A model generated the notes under the pieces. The model was not told the DNA's origin, searched no databases, and was given only the letters and a program-made list of their open reading frames with translations. A DNA stretch of 64,000 nucleotides from Polaromonas sp. (GTDB lineage Bacteria > Pseudomonadota > Gammaproteobacteria > Burkholderiales > Burkholderiaceae_C), in NCBI RefSeq assembly GCF_029945895.1, contig NZ_JAQSDL010000107.1, forward strand, positions 55,480 to 119,479. Direction: 5' to 3'. The position numbers were made by a program, and so were the translations under genes. How positions within the stretch are numbered: the stretch's first letter is position 1; every line of letters starts with the position of its first letter. Of the stretch, positions 7,472 to 15,717 are shown piece after piece.

Positions 7472-8764
7472 TCAGGCCGGCGTCTTGCGTGGTCGGGCGC
7501 CATGGCCGTTGCGTGCGTGGTGCGGCCGCACCGAGCGCATGGCATGCCAGCTGACCCCAAGCTGGGCGTTTTCCACCGGCACGGCCTGACGGCTGATCTC
7601 GTCGAGCAGGGCGGCACGTGAGCGCATGCCGCGTGCCGCCACGGCCATCTCCTCGGCCTCGTGCAGCAGCTGGGCCACGTCCCGGCCCGCGCTGGTCAGA
7701 TGGACCATGCCGACGCTGATGTCGGCGCTGATCCGCATGCGTTCGCCACTCAGCGCGGTGATCTCCAGCGGCCGCCGCAGGCTGGAGGCCACGCGCAATC
7801 CCATGGTGCGTATCCAGCCGGGCGAATGCAGGCTTTCGATCAGCACCACAAAACAGCGGTCGTAATACCGACCCGCGGGGTTGACGACGCCGGTGTGGCG
7901 CTGCATGCGCCGCGCCAGTTGCGCGTAAATCTCGTTGAGGCCGTGCTGGCCCACCTGGTCCAGCAGCCGTTCGGGCTCAAATACCCGCACCGCCATGATT
8001 GCGCCGTCGCGCCGGGTGCGCGCCAGCCGTCGCTGGGCGCGCAGGATTTTCTGCACCAGCACGACACTGCTGTAAAGCTGGGTGGTGGGGTCACGCCGCG
8101 ACTGGCTGGCATGGCGGATTTCCAGGTCCTGGTGGTTGCGCAGCCACAGCGTCACGCCAATCACCGAGACGCTGAGCAGGCCGAGCAACGCCATGCCGGC
8201 CTGCAGCAGCACTGACGGCCGGCCAGTGTCGAGCGCCAGCCAGTACAGACCGAGTTGCAGTGGAAGGGTCAGCAGGCAGCCGGCAGCCAGCCCCCAGGCG
8301 AGCCGGTCGCCCTGCTGCGCCGCGCGCACGGCCAGCCACAAGGCCACCGACAGGCTCAGGATGGCCAGCGCCGCCGACGCCGGCAGTTGCCAGCCAGGCG
8401 CGAGCAGCAGGCACAGTGGCCCACCCGTCAGACACAGGATGCTGACACTGCGAAAACCCAGTTCGGTGAGCCGGTCGCGCCTGGCGGCGGCCAGCCACTG
8501 GCTCGCACCGTGCGTACCCAGGCCGCCGCACAGGGGCCCGATCAGCACCTGGGCCGTGCGCAGCCAGGACGCATCGGGGCGTGGCAGCAAGGTTGCCGCA
8601 AGACCGCTGAGCAGGAGGAAAAAAACCCAACAGGCCGTGAGGTAAATCAGGCTCTGCACACTGGCCCGGCTTCGGCTGAAGAGAGCATCTGCCGCGCCAA
8701 GCAGAACCACCAGACCCATTGACCCTGCGGCGGCGCTCCAGATGATGGTTTCGGCCGTGTTCAT
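7472..8764 (-). CDS. Membrane protein with degenerate GGDEF domain
   Basis: A 430-residue protein. The first 210 residues hold about six to seven hydrophobic segments; the rest looks like a diguanylate cyclase domain starting at DPTTQLYSSVVLVQKI (compare D-x-L-T-x-L-x-N-R). At the GGDEF position the protein reads GRYYDRCFVVLIES, so the catalytic acidic residues and glycines are missing. Later RISADISVGMVHL and a LLHEAEEMAVAA stretch match the usual C-terminal part. It is therefore probably an inactive, GTP- or c-di-GMP-sensing or purely structural relative. Convergent with the Nif3-like gene, 15 bases apart, and divergent from pdxA. Confidence 0.75.
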   Translation of the reverse strand: MNTAETIIWSAAAGSMGLVVLLGAADALFSRSRASVQSLIYLTACWVFFLLLSGLAATLLPRPDASWLRTAQVLIGPLCGGLGTHGASQWLAAARRDRLTELGFRSVSILCLTGGPLCLLLAPGWQLPASAALAILSLSVALWLAVRAAQQGDRLAWGLAAGCLLTLPLQLGLYWLALDTGRPSVLLQAGMALLGLLSVSVIGVTLWLRNHQDLEIRHASQSRRDPTTQLYSSVVLVQKILRAQRRLARTRRDGAIMAVRVFEPERLLDQVGQHGLNEIYAQLARRMQRHTGVVNPAGRYYDRCFVVLIESLHSPGWIRTMGLRVASSLRRPLEITALSGERMRISADISVGMVHLTSAGRDVAQLLHEAEEMAVAARGMRSRAALLDEISRQAVPVENAQLGVSWHAMRSVRPHHARNGHGARPRKTPA

Positions 8765-8957
8765 GCCCCTTCCTGGTGCGGCGCAGGGGCGCTGCAGAGC
8801 GTTTGCGCGAGAATACCGGCAGGATGCATGTCTTCGCTTTCCCTTGCTCAGTGGCCCTGTCGGCTACCCGTCCGTCAGGTGGGCCGACAAGCAGCTTGTG
8901 GACGCCGTGGTGCGCCCGGCAAACCATTATGAGACGAACAGACCACCAGGGGAAGAC

Positions 8958-10010
8958 ATGCACGAGCTGAGAAACCGGCCTCTGGCCATCACCATGGGCG
9001 ATCCGGCCGGGATCGGGCCGGAAATCATTGCCAAGGCTTTTCGCGACGCGCCGGCCGAACTGGCCGGCTGCGTCGTGGTCGGTGATGTCGCCAGCTTGCG
9101 CCGCGCCGCGCAGCTGGTGGGTGGCGGCGCGGCTCTGGCATCGCCCGTGGCCCAACTCGACGCGGCCAGCCACTGGCAGGCGGTGCCGCCGCGCTGCATC
9201 CCGGTGCTACAAAAATGTGAGCTGTCTGCGCCCGTGCCGTTTGGGCGCATCAGTGCTTTGGCCGGCAAGGCGGCGGCGGACTGCATTGTCTGGGCGGCCC
9301 GCGCGACCCTGGCCGGCGAGTGTGCGGCCATGGTCACCGCGCCGATTCACAAGGAGGCGCTGGCCGCCGCCGGCCCGGCGTTTGCCCGCTTTCCGGGTCA
9401 TACCGAACTGTTGCAGGCCGAAGCCGCGGCTTTTCTCGGCAAAGACGTGTCCGCGTTGCCAGTGCGCATGATGCTGGCCAACGACGAACTCAAGACCGTG
9501 CTGGTCAGCATCCATCTGTCCCTGCGCGAGGCGATAGCCGCCGTCACCTTCGACAACGTGCTGCAGACCCTGCGCATCACGCACCAGGCGGTACGCAGCG
9601 CTTCGGGCAGCAGGGCACGTATCGCGGTAGCCGGCCTCAACCCGCATGCGGGCGAGGGCGGCCTGTTCGGCCGCGAAGAGATGGACATCATCGCGCCGGC
9701 GATCGCCAGGGCCCGCGAAGAGGGGCTGGATGTGAGTGGCCCCTTCGCGCCCGACACTGTGTTCATGAGAGCCCGCGCCCCGGCCGGGCAGGGCGGCGAG
9801 TTCGACGTGGTGGTGGCGATGTACCACGACCAGGGCCTGATCCCGGTCAAGTACCTCGGGGTGGAGCACGGCGTCAATGTCACGCTGGGCCTGCCGCTGG
9901 TGCGCACCAGCCCCGACCACGGCACGGCTTTCGACATCGCCGGCAGCGGCAGGGCCGACGCGTCCAGCCTGCTGGCGGCCATTCGCATGGCGCGCCAGCT
10001 GGCCGCCTGA
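8958..10010 (+). CDS. pdxA: 4-hydroxythreonine-4-phosphate dehydrogenase family protein (PdxA/PdxA2)
   Basis: NAD-dependent dehydrogenase family acting in pyridoxal phosphate synthesis (PdxA) or on 4-phospho-D-threonate/erythronate (PdxA2). The 350-residue protein has TMGDPAGIGPE at the N-terminus, MVTAPIHKEAL, FPGHTELL, GLNPHAGEGGLFGREE, AMYHDQGLIPVK and TSPDHGTAFDIAG, which supply the metal and substrate ligands. Start at 8958 follows CAGGGGAAGAC; the longer frame back to 8742 overlaps the divergent gene. It is not beside surA or ksgA, nor beside a DUF1537 kinase, so context does not decide between the two activities. Confidence 0.85.
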   Translation: MHELRNRPLAITMGDPAGIGPEIIAKAFRDAPAELAGCVVVGDVASLRRAAQLVGGGAALASPVAQLDAASHWQAVPPRCIPVLQKCELSAPVPFGRISALAGKAAADCIVWAARATLAGECAAMVTAPIHKEALAAAGPAFARFPGHTELLQAEAAAFLGKDVSALPVRMMLANDELKTVLVSIHLSLREAIAAVTFDNVLQTLRITHQAVRSASGSRARIAVAGLNPHAGEGGLFGREEMDIIAPAIARAREEGLDVSGPFAPDTVFMRARAPAGQGGEFDVVVAMYHDQGLIPVKYLGVEHGVNVTLGLPLVRTSPDHGTAFDIAGSGRADASSLLAAIRMARQLAA

Positions 10011-10024
10011 ATCGCCCGGTTAAG

Positions 10025-10083
10025 TGTCAAAAGGGTCACCAGCCCTTGTGTGGCAAGCGCAATCAGCTATCAAATAAATAGCA
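10025..10083 (-). repeat. Family A short interspersed repeat, copy 3
   Basis: Minus strand: TGCTATTTATTTGATAGCTG, ATTGCGCTTGCC, ACAAGGGCTGGTGACCC, TTTTGACAC. One of the clearest copies. GCTAT / ATAGC at its head are inverted repeats that can pair. It lies between the convergent pdxA and mscL genes, next to a family B copy. Confidence 0.8.
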
Positions 10084-10102
10084 ACTGTTCGGTGTTTACA
10101 AG

Positions 10103-10193
10103 CGGGGGCCGCGCGTCCGGCTTTGCCGGCGCGCAGGCGCCGCCCCTGAGGGGGAGGGCCGTTACACAAAGTGAGCGGCCAACGGGGGGAGCC
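10103..10193 (-). repeat. Family B GC-rich interspersed repeat, copy 4
   Basis: Minus orientation, between pdxA and mscL. On the plus strand it reads GGGGGCCGCG, CCGGC-ttt-GCCGG palindrome, GCGCAGGCGCCG, CCCCTGAGGGGG, then ACACAAAGTGAGCGGCCAACG. It ends at the mscL stop codon. Together with family A copy 3 it fills the whole 180-base convergent gap. Confidence 0.75.
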
Positions 10194-10621
10194 TATTTTT
10201 TCAAGCTGTCCCGGATCTCGCGCAGCAGCACCACGTCTTCGGACGGGGCGGCGGGCGCCGCCGGCGCGGCCGGGGTTTCCTTCTTCAGGCGATTGATCTG
10301 CCTGATCATCAGGAAGATGATGAGCGCCAGGATGGCGAAGTTGACCGCCACCGTGATGAAATTGCCATAGGCAAACACCGGAACGCCGGCTTTTTTCAGC
10401 GCGTCCAGCGTCATGGCCGTCCCCGCAGGCACGTTGCCCAGGACCACAAAAAGATTCGAGAAGTCGAGCTTGCCAATCACCGCGCCGACCAGCGGCAGGA
10501 TCAGGTCGCTGACCACCGAGTCCACAATCTTGGCGAATGCGGCCCCTATGATCACGCCCACGGCCAGATCAATGACATTGCCCTTAACGGCGAATTCCTT
10601 GAATTCCTTCATCATTCCCAT
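10193..10621 (-). CDS. mscL: Large-conductance mechanosensitive channel MscL
   Basis: Homopentameric inner-membrane channel that opens under membrane tension and releases solutes on osmotic downshock. 142 residues: N-terminal amphipathic [32 protein letters not shown] (the glycine-rich pore helix TM1), periplasmic loop, TM2 around [23 protein letters not shown], and a C-terminal bundle helix [15 protein letters not shown] after a Pro/Ala spacer. The start at 10621 has AGGAGC seven bases upstream. Divergent from petA. Confidence 0.96.
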   Translation of the reverse strand: MGMMKEFKEFAVKGNVIDLAVGVIIGAAFAKIVDSVVSDLILPLVGAVIGKLDFSNLFVVLGNVPAGTAMTLDALKKAGVPVFAYGNFITVAVNFAILALIIFLMIRQINRLKKETPAAPAAPAAPSEDVVLLREIRDSLKK

Positions 10622-10762
10622 GGTGTGCTCCTGGTGTGTTTGGTCGACGCACGTTATTGTGCCCGTGCGGCGAGGCCGGGGCCTGACGCCGCAGCGTCGG
10701 ACGCTGCCAACGCTGCTGTCTCGCCGATGTCGCAGCCGCGCTGTCGGAATGGATCTCGCAGC

Positions 10763-10792
10763 TTGAAAATGCCATTCGCGCTCCGTTACAAT
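10763..10792 (+). promoter_or_regulatory. Sigma-70-like promoter of petABC
   Basis: TTGAAA at 10763-10768 and TACAAT at 10787-10792, spaced by 18 bases. Transcription would start near 10799, leaving a leader of about 55 bases before petA with an AGGA ribosome-binding site at about 10846. Confidence 0.55.
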
Positions 10793-10854
10793 CCCGGGTT
10801 GACCCCAATAAGCCCTCTTTCAAGTTTTTCAAGCCCTGTTCTTGTAGGACATCC

Positions 10855-11478
10855 ATGACCCAAGCAAGCCTTAACGTGCCGCCCGGCGCACCGATTGACA
10901 AAGACAAAAGAAACTGGATCGTGACCACCTGCGCCGTCGGTGGTGCCGGCGTGGCCGCTGTCGCGGTGCCCTTCGTCAGCACCTTCCAGCCTTCCGAGCG
11001 TGCCAAAGCCGCCGGTGCAGCTGTCGAGGTGGATATCTCGGCCCTGAAGCCGGGCGAGAAGCTCACGGTGGAATGGCGCGGCAAGCCGGTGTGGATTGTC
11101 AGGCGCACGCCAGAGCAACTGGCAGAACTGCCCAAGCTCGATGCCGAACTGGCTGATCCGAAGTCGCTGCGAAAACCCGGGGAACTCACGCCGGAGTACG
11201 CGCGCAATGAACACCGCTCGATCAAACCCGAATTCCTGGTGGCCGTCGGCATCTGCACTCACCTGGGTTGCTCGCCCAGCGACAAGTTCCAGCCGGGGGC
11301 CCAGCCCTCGCTGCCCAATGACTGGGCAGGGGGTTTCCTGTGCCCTTGCCACGGCTCGACCTTCGACATGGCTGGCCGCGTCTTCAAGAACAAGCCCGCG
11401 CCGGACAACCTTGAAGTGCCACCCCACATGTACCTGTCAGACGCCAAGCTGCTGATTGGCGAGGACAAAAAAGCCTGA
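10855..11478 (+). CDS. petA: Ubiquinol-cytochrome c reductase, Rieske iron-sulfur subunit
   Basis: 2Fe-2S subunit of the cytochrome bc1 complex; takes electrons from ubiquinol to cytochrome c1. The 207-residue protein has an N-terminal membrane anchor (about residues 20-45) and the two cluster-binding motifs CTHLGC and CPCHGS in the C-terminal half, with the GGFLCPCHGSTFD context typical of the family. The N-terminal KRNWIVTTCAVGG resembles a degenerate Tat-type signal, in keeping with known Tat export of Rieske proteins. First gene of petABC. Confidence 0.97.
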   Translation: MTQASLNVPPGAPIDKDKRNWIVTTCAVGGAGVAAVAVPFVSTFQPSERAKAAGAAVEVDISALKPGEKLTVEWRGKPVWIVRRTPEQLAELPKLDAELADPKSLRKPGELTPEYARNEHRSIKPEFLVAVGICTHLGCSPSDKFQPGAQPSLPNDWAGGFLCPCHGSTFDMAGRVFKNKPAPDNLEVPPHMYLSDAKLLIGEDKKA

Positions 11479-11550
11479 AGCTTTGCTGGACAACCCGCAG
11501 GCGCCGCGACGCCCGCCAAGTCCCCCATCGAGTAGCAAATAGGACCCCTT

Positions 11551-12951
11551 ATGGCTGAATTCAAAGAAATTTCCCCCGAAGCGCCGGCTGCTGCCAAGCT
11601 GATGAACTGGGTCGACAACCGCTTCCCGGCGAGCAAGCTCTACAAAGAGCACATGAGCGAATACTACGCACCGAAGAACTTCAACTTCTGGTACGTGTTC
11701 GGCTCGCTGGCCCTGCTGGTTCTGGTCATCCAGATCGTCACCGGCATTTTCCTGACCATGCATTACAAGCCCGATGCCGCACTGGCGTTTGGCTCGGTCG
11801 AATACATCATGCGCGACGTGCCCTGGGGCTGGCTGATCCGCTACATGCACTCGACAGGCGCGTCGGCATTTTTTGTTGTGGTCTACCTGCACATGTTCCG
11901 CGGCCTGCTCTACGGCAGCTACCGCAAGCCGCGCGAGCTGATCTGGATTTTCGGCTGCGCGATTTTCCTGGCACTGATGGCCGAGGCCTTCATGGGCTAC
12001 CTGCTGCCATGGGGCCAGATGAGCTACTGGGGCGCCCAGGTGATCGTCAACCTGTTTGCCGCCATTCCCTTCATCGGGCCTGATCTGGCCCTGCTGATAC
12101 GCGGCGACTACGTGGTCGGTGACGCCACGCTGAACCGCTTCTTTGCCTTTCACGTGATTGCCGTGCCGCTGGTACTGCTGGGCCTGGTAGTGGCGCACCT
12201 GATTGCGCTGCACGAAGTCGGCTCCAACAACCCTGACGGTGTGGAAATCAAGAAGCACAAGGATGCAAGCGGCAAGCCGCTCGATGGCATTCCTTTCCAT
12301 CCTTACTACACGGTGCACGACATCTTTGCCGTCAGCGTGTTCCTGATGATCTTCTCGGCCATCATCTTCTTTGCGCCCGAGGCGGGCGGTTATTTCCTCG
12401 AGTACAACAACTTCATCCCAGCCGATTCGCTGAAGACGCCGCTGCATATCGCCCCGGTCTGGTACTTCACGCCCTACTACTCGATGCTGCGCGCCATCAC
12501 CAGCGAAATGATGTACGCCCTGATTGCCTGCGTGCTGGCGGGAGCGGTGCTGGGTGTACTCAAGGCCAAAATAGCCGGTCTGTTCAAGGCCATCATCGTG
12601 GGCGCAGCCGTCGTGCTGATTGCCGCGATGCTGATGATCGACGCCAAGTTCTGGGGCGTGGTTGTCATGGGCGGCGCGGTCATCATCCTGTTTTTCCTGC
12701 CCTGGCTGGACAACAGTGCAGCCAAGTCGATCCGTTACCGGCCCACCTGGCACGCGTGGCTGTACGGCATTTTTGTCGTCAACTTCCTGGTCCTCGGTTA
12801 TCTGGGCATCAATCCGCCCTCGGTGATCAACGAGCGCGTCTCGCAGGTTGGAACGCTGTTCTATTTCGGCTTCTTCCTGTTGATGCCCTGGTGGAGCCGC
12901 CTGGGTACTTTCCGGCCGGTGCCTGAACGCGTGACTTTTGCTGCCCATTGA
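11551..12951 (+). CDS. petB: Ubiquinol-cytochrome c reductase, cytochrome b subunit
   Basis: Core membrane subunit of the bc1 complex with the two quinone sites and two b hemes. 466 residues with eight or more membrane helices. Family motifs: WYVFGSLALLVLVIQIVTGIFL, the heme-ligand helix RYMHSTGASAFFVVVYLHMFRGL, WGQMSYWGAQVI at the Qo site, the second heme helix FHVIAVPLVLLGLVVAHLIALHEVGSNNPDG, and PEW-loop equivalent APVWYFTPYYSMLRAI. AGGA precedes the ATG. The start of petC lies 14 bases after its stop. Confidence 0.97.
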   Translation: MAEFKEISPEAPAAAKLMNWVDNRFPASKLYKEHMSEYYAPKNFNFWYVFGSLALLVLVIQIVTGIFLTMHYKPDAALAFGSVEYIMRDVPWGWLIRYMHSTGASAFFVVVYLHMFRGLLYGSYRKPRELIWIFGCAIFLALMAEAFMGYLLPWGQMSYWGAQVIVNLFAAIPFIGPDLALLIRGDYVVGDATLNRFFAFHVIAVPLVLLGLVVAHLIALHEVGSNNPDGVEIKKHKDASGKPLDGIPFHPYYTVHDIFAVSVFLMIFSAIIFFAPEAGGYFLEYNNFIPADSLKTPLHIAPVWYFTPYYSMLRAITSEMMYALIACVLAGAVLGVLKAKIAGLFKAIIVGAAVVLIAAMLMIDAKFWGVVVMGGAVIILFFLPWLDNSAAKSIRYRPTWHAWLYGIFVVNFLVLGYLGINPPSVINERVSQVGTLFYFGFFLLMPWWSRLGTFRPVPERVTFAAH

Positions 12952-12965
12952 GCGGAGATCCTGAC

Positions 12966-13736
12966 ATGATGAAAACACTCAAAAAAATCGCTCTGGGCCT
13001 GGCGGCTGTGCTTGCGCTTTCCGTGACCACTGTGTCTGCGGCCACCACCGGCATAGCCTGGGACAAGGCGCCCAACAAGACCAACGACCTGGGCGCCCTG
13101 CAAAACGGTGCCAAGCTGTTCGTCAACTACTGCCTGAACTGCCACTCGGCCGCGTTCATGCGCTACAACCGCCTGAAGGACATCGGCCTGACCGAGCAGC
13201 AGATCAAGGACAACCTGCTGTTTCCCACTGACAAGGTGGGCGAGACCATGAAGGCCTCGATCGACCCCAAGCAGGCCAAGGACTGGTTTGGCGGCAATCC
13301 GCCTGACCTGACCGTGATCGCCCGTTCACGCGCCGGCCATGGCGGCAGCGGTGCGGACTACCTCTACACCTACATGCGCACTTTCTACCGCGATGGCACC
13401 ACCGCCACCGGCTGGAACAACCTGGCGTTCCCCACTGTGGCCATGCCGCATGTGCTGTGGGAACTGTCCGGCGAGCGCAAGCCGCTGTATGAGGAAAAGG
13501 AAGAACACGGCCACAAGGTGGCGGTCTTCAAGGGCTGGCAGCAAGTGACACCTGGCACCATGACGAACCTGCAGTACGACCAGGCCATGGGCGACCTGGT
13601 TGGCTACCTGCAGTGGATGGCCGAGCCTGCACAGAATACCCGCGTCAGGGTGGGTGCCTGGGTGCTGCTGTTTCTGCTGGGTCTGACGTTTGTTGCCTGG
13701 CGCCTGAACGCGGCATTCTGGAAAGACATCAAGTAA
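12966..13736 (+). CDS. petC: Ubiquinol-cytochrome c reductase, cytochrome c1 subunit
   Basis: Membrane-anchored c-type cytochrome of the bc1 complex. 256 residues: signal peptide (MKTLKKIALGLAAVLALSVTTVSA), heme-binding CLNCH at about residues 56-60, and a C-terminal anchor (VLLFLLGLTFVAWRL). The axial methionine is probably in the VAMPHVLWEL segment. The ATG at 12966 is preceded by GCGGAGAT; an in-frame ATG at 12948 overlapping the petB stop would add six residues. Confidence 0.96.
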   Translation: MMKTLKKIALGLAAVLALSVTTVSAATTGIAWDKAPNKTNDLGALQNGAKLFVNYCLNCHSAAFMRYNRLKDIGLTEQQIKDNLLFPTDKVGETMKASIDPKQAKDWFGGNPPDLTVIARSRAGHGGSGADYLYTYMRTFYRDGTTATGWNNLAFPTVAMPHVLWELSGERKPLYEEKEEHGHKVAVFKGWQQVTPGTMTNLQYDQAMGDLVGYLQWMAEPAQNTRVRVGAWVLLFLLGLTFVAWRLNAAFWKDIK

Positions 13737-13744
13737 TTTTTTTC

Positions 13745-13809
13745 GCCGGGGCTGGCTCCCCGGCACCTTCTGGAGTGGATGCCTTCAACGGTTCCACTCC
13801 TTTGCATTT
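13745..13809 (+). terminator. Tandem hairpins after petC
   Basis: Two perfect stems lie between petC and sspA. The first is GCCGGGG-ctggct-CCCCGGC (about 13745-13764), without a downstream T run. The second is GGAGTGGA (13772-13779) paired with TCCACTCC (13793-13800), followed by TTTGCATTT. The second looks like an intrinsic terminator or attenuator for the pet operon; it ends ten bases before the sspA ribosome-binding site. Confidence 0.5.
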
Positions 13810-13823
13810 AGGAGTTCCGAGCC

Positions 13824-14435
13824 ATGATGGTCCTTTATTCAGGCACGACCTGCCCGTTTTCGCATCGCTGCCGTTTTGTGCTGTTTGAAAAAGGCATGGA
13901 CTTCGAAATCCGCGATGTTGACCTGTACAACAAGCCCGAAGACATCAATGTGATGAACCCCTACGGCCAGGTACCCATCCTGGTCGAGCGCGACCTGATT
14001 CTGTACGAGTCGAACATCATCAATGAGTACATTGATGAGCGATTCCCGCATCCGCAGCTGATGCCTGGCGATCCGGTCGACCGTGCACGGGTTCGCCTGT
14101 TCCTGCTCAACTTCGAAAAAGAACTGTTTGTGCATGTCAGCACGCTGGAAGCACGCGCCTCCAAAGGCAATGAAAAGGCGCTCGAGAAGGCCCGCTCGCA
14201 TATCCGTGACCGCCTCACTCAGCTGGCACCCGTGTTTCTGAAGAACAAGTTCATGCTGGGCGACAACTTCTCCATGCTCGACGTGGCGATCGCCCCGCTG
14301 CTCTGGCGCCTGGACTATTACGACATTGATCTGTCGAAAAATGCCGCGCCCCTGCTCAAATATGCCGAGCGCATTTTCTCGCGTCCGGCCTACATCGAGG
14401 CGCTGACCCCTTCCGAGAAGGTCATGAGGAAATAA
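13824..14435 (+). CDS. sspA: Stringent starvation protein A (GST-fold RNA polymerase-associated protein)
   Basis: SspA binds RNA polymerase and is needed for stress and stationary-phase gene expression in the bacteria where it has been studied. The 203-residue protein has a thioredoxin-like N-terminal domain (LYSGTTCPFSHRCRFVLFEKGMDFE) and an all-helical GST C-terminal domain (FMLGDNFSMLDVAIAPLLWRLDYY). NPYGQVPILVERDLILYESNIINEYID is typical. AGGAG lies nine bases before the ATG. Directly before sspB, the usual pair in beta- and gammaproteobacteria. Confidence 0.95.
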   Translation: MMVLYSGTTCPFSHRCRFVLFEKGMDFEIRDVDLYNKPEDINVMNPYGQVPILVERDLILYESNIINEYIDERFPHPQLMPGDPVDRARVRLFLLNFEKELFVHVSTLEARASKGNEKALEKARSHIRDRLTQLAPVFLKNKFMLGDNFSMLDVAIAPLLWRLDYYDIDLSKNAAPLLKYAERIFSRPAYIEALTPSEKVMRK

Positions 14436-14532
14436 TGGCCCCCACGCTCGCCACTGCGTGTGCTTCGCTGCCCCCCGGGGGGGCGCTGCGCCTGCGGCCC
14501 GGCGAAGCCGGTTCCGCGGCCCCGGCTGGTAA
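14435..14532 (+). repeat. Family B GC-rich interspersed repeat, copy 5 (best copy)
   Basis: Between sspA and sspB. Full form: GCCCCCACGCTCGCCACTGC, GTGTGCTTCG, CCCCCCGGGGGGG palindrome, GCGCTGCGCCTGCGG, CCGGC-gaa-GCCGG palindrome, TTCCGCGGCCCC, GGCTGG. I used this copy as the reference when comparing the others. Confidence 0.85.
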
Positions 14533-14585
14533 AGAGTGCATTGCTGCACATATCGCCCTGGCCCGGATCTCGCGTGGCTGATTTC

Positions 14586-15116
14586 ATGAATGCCCTGGAC
14601 TCCACCTCGACGCGTCCGTACCTGATACGCGCGCTGTACGACTGGTGCACGGACAACGGGCTCACGCCTTATGTCGCGGTGGCCGTGGACGAAACGGTGC
14701 AGGTGCCCAGGGAATACGTCAAGAACAACGAGATCGTGCTCAATATCAGTTTTGATGCCACGAGTTCGCTCAAACTGGGCAATGACTTCATCGAGTTCAA
14801 GGCGCGTTTTGCGGGGAGTGCCCGCGAAATCATGGTACCGATTGGCCGTGTGATTGCCATTTATGCCCGGGAAAATGGCCAGGGAATGGCGTTTCCACTG
14901 GCGACAGGGCCATCGGCGGAAGTTTCTCCGTCACCGGTTCAGGCAGAAGCGCAGCCTGCCCCAGCCGAGGCGGACCCGTCTGCAGCGACAGAAGCGAAGA
15001 TCGTACAATTGGTGCCAGCCAACAACATTTCTTCGGCGCGCGACGATGATCCGGAACCGCCCGAACCACCCAAGCCGCAGCAGGGCACGCGCCCTTCACT
15101 CAAGCGCGTCAAGTAA
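14586..15116 (+). CDS. sspB: ClpXP protease specificity-enhancing factor SspB
   Basis: Adaptor that delivers ssrA-tagged proteins to ClpXP. The 176-residue protein has the folded substrate-binding domain in residues 1-115 (RPYLIRALYDWCTDNGLTPYVAV, EIVLNISFDATSSLKLGNDFIEFKARF, REIMVPIGRVIAIYARENGQGMAF), a Pro/Ala-rich flexible linker, and a short C-terminal tail (RPSLKRVK) that contacts ClpX in known SspBs. The longer open frame back to 14460 runs through the family B repeat and was not used. Confidence 0.93.
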   Translation: MNALDSTSTRPYLIRALYDWCTDNGLTPYVAVAVDETVQVPREYVKNNEIVLNISFDATSSLKLGNDFIEFKARFAGSAREIMVPIGRVIAIYARENGQGMAFPLATGPSAEVSPSPVQAEAQPAPAEADPSAATEAKIVQLVPANNISSARDDDPEPPEPPKPQQGTRPSLKRVK

Positions 15117-15119
15117 AAT
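15114..15119 (+). promoter_or_regulatory. Possible -10 element of the tRNA-Thr gene
   Basis: TAAAAT overlaps the sspB stop codon and lies ten bases before the first tRNA base, so a transcript would begin close to the mature 5' end. No good -35 hexamer is visible. Confidence 0.3.
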
Positions 15120-15128
15120 AGAGTTTGT

Positions 15129-15204
15129 GCCGCTTTAGCTCAGTTGGTAGAGCAACCGCCTTGTAAGCGGTAGGTCGTCAGTTCGAATCCGACAAGCGGC
15201 ACCA
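15129..15204 (+). tRNA. tRNA-Thr (anticodon UGU)
   Basis: A 76-base cloverleaf with the CCA end encoded. Acceptor stem GCCGCTT / AAGCGGC, D-arm with AGCTCAGTTGGTAGAGC, anticodon stem CCGCC / GGCGG-type pairing around the loop CTTGTAA with anticodon TGT at 15162-15164, T-arm with GTTCGAATCC. Confidence 0.96.
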
Positions 15205-15315
15205 TTTCCCTCCATCCTGTCTCGGCCAGCTGCCGGTGGACAACGTTAACTCCTCATTTGATAGCAGTCTGGCTGCGGCAGACTGGCCTTGGCAGTGTGC
15301 AGGTCAGAGTGGCTA

Positions 15316-15717
15316 CTACTTTCTGCTGATTAGTATCTTCAAGCGAATTGAGGTAACCTTCCAACCTTTGTCGATCAGTCGGGACTGGATCAGGGGCAGC
15401 AACTGGCGCACTTTCGCTGCAGCGGCATTGCTGCTGACCAGCAGGCACCATGCCCCGTCTTCGATAGGCCCGGCCTGAATCGCGGGGCGCAGGGCTTCGG
15501 GAATCAGGGACTCCACAGCCTTGAGCCTGTCGCTGGATTCCTGTACAAGCCCGGCCAGACGCGCCAGCGATGGCGAGTTCTCGACAGCTTGGCTGAAAGT
15601 GACTGCCTGGTGAAGACGGGGGCTGGAGTTCAAGGTGATCAGGCTCTGATGGTGTGAAGGAGACGAACACGTGCATTTGATTATCACGGATGCCTGGATG
15701 GCGCAAAGCCGTGCCAT
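15316..15717 (-). CDS. DUF721/DciA-like protein (probable replicative helicase loader)
   Basis: DciA proteins interact with DnaB helicase and load it in bacteria lacking DnaC. The conserved DUF721 core appears to be residues 40-133: SLARLAGLVQESSDRLKAVESLIPEAL, then GAWCLLVSSNAAAAKVRQLLPLI and a basic end. The open frame from 15717 gives 133 residues but its first 30 do not look conserved and overlap the divergent peptidase gene; a TTG at 15633 (NSSPRLHQ) would give 105 residues. No clear ribosome-binding site supports either. Family assignment is by eye. Confidence 0.65.
   Translation of the reverse strand: MARLCAIQASVIIKCTCSSPSHHQSLITLNSSPRLHQAVTFSQAVENSPSLARLAGLVQESSDRLKAVESLIPEALRPAIQAGPIEDGAWCLLVSSNAAAAKVRQLLPLIQSRLIDKGWKVTSIRLKILISRK

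Noticed and set aside
8958..10010. Treating the PdxA-family gene as certain vitamin B6 gene
   Set aside because: It lies outside the usual surA-pdxA-ksgA context and PdxA2 enzymes have very similar motifs; both are left open.
11437..12978. 513-codon frame opposite petB
   Set aside because: Histidine/glutamine-rich antisense translation of the membrane helices of cytochrome b; no start signal or known domain.
15236..15285. Possible family A remnant after tRNA-Thr
   Set aside because: TGCTATCAAATGAGGAG on the minus strand resembles the head, but the following GCGC and GGGCT blocks are absent.
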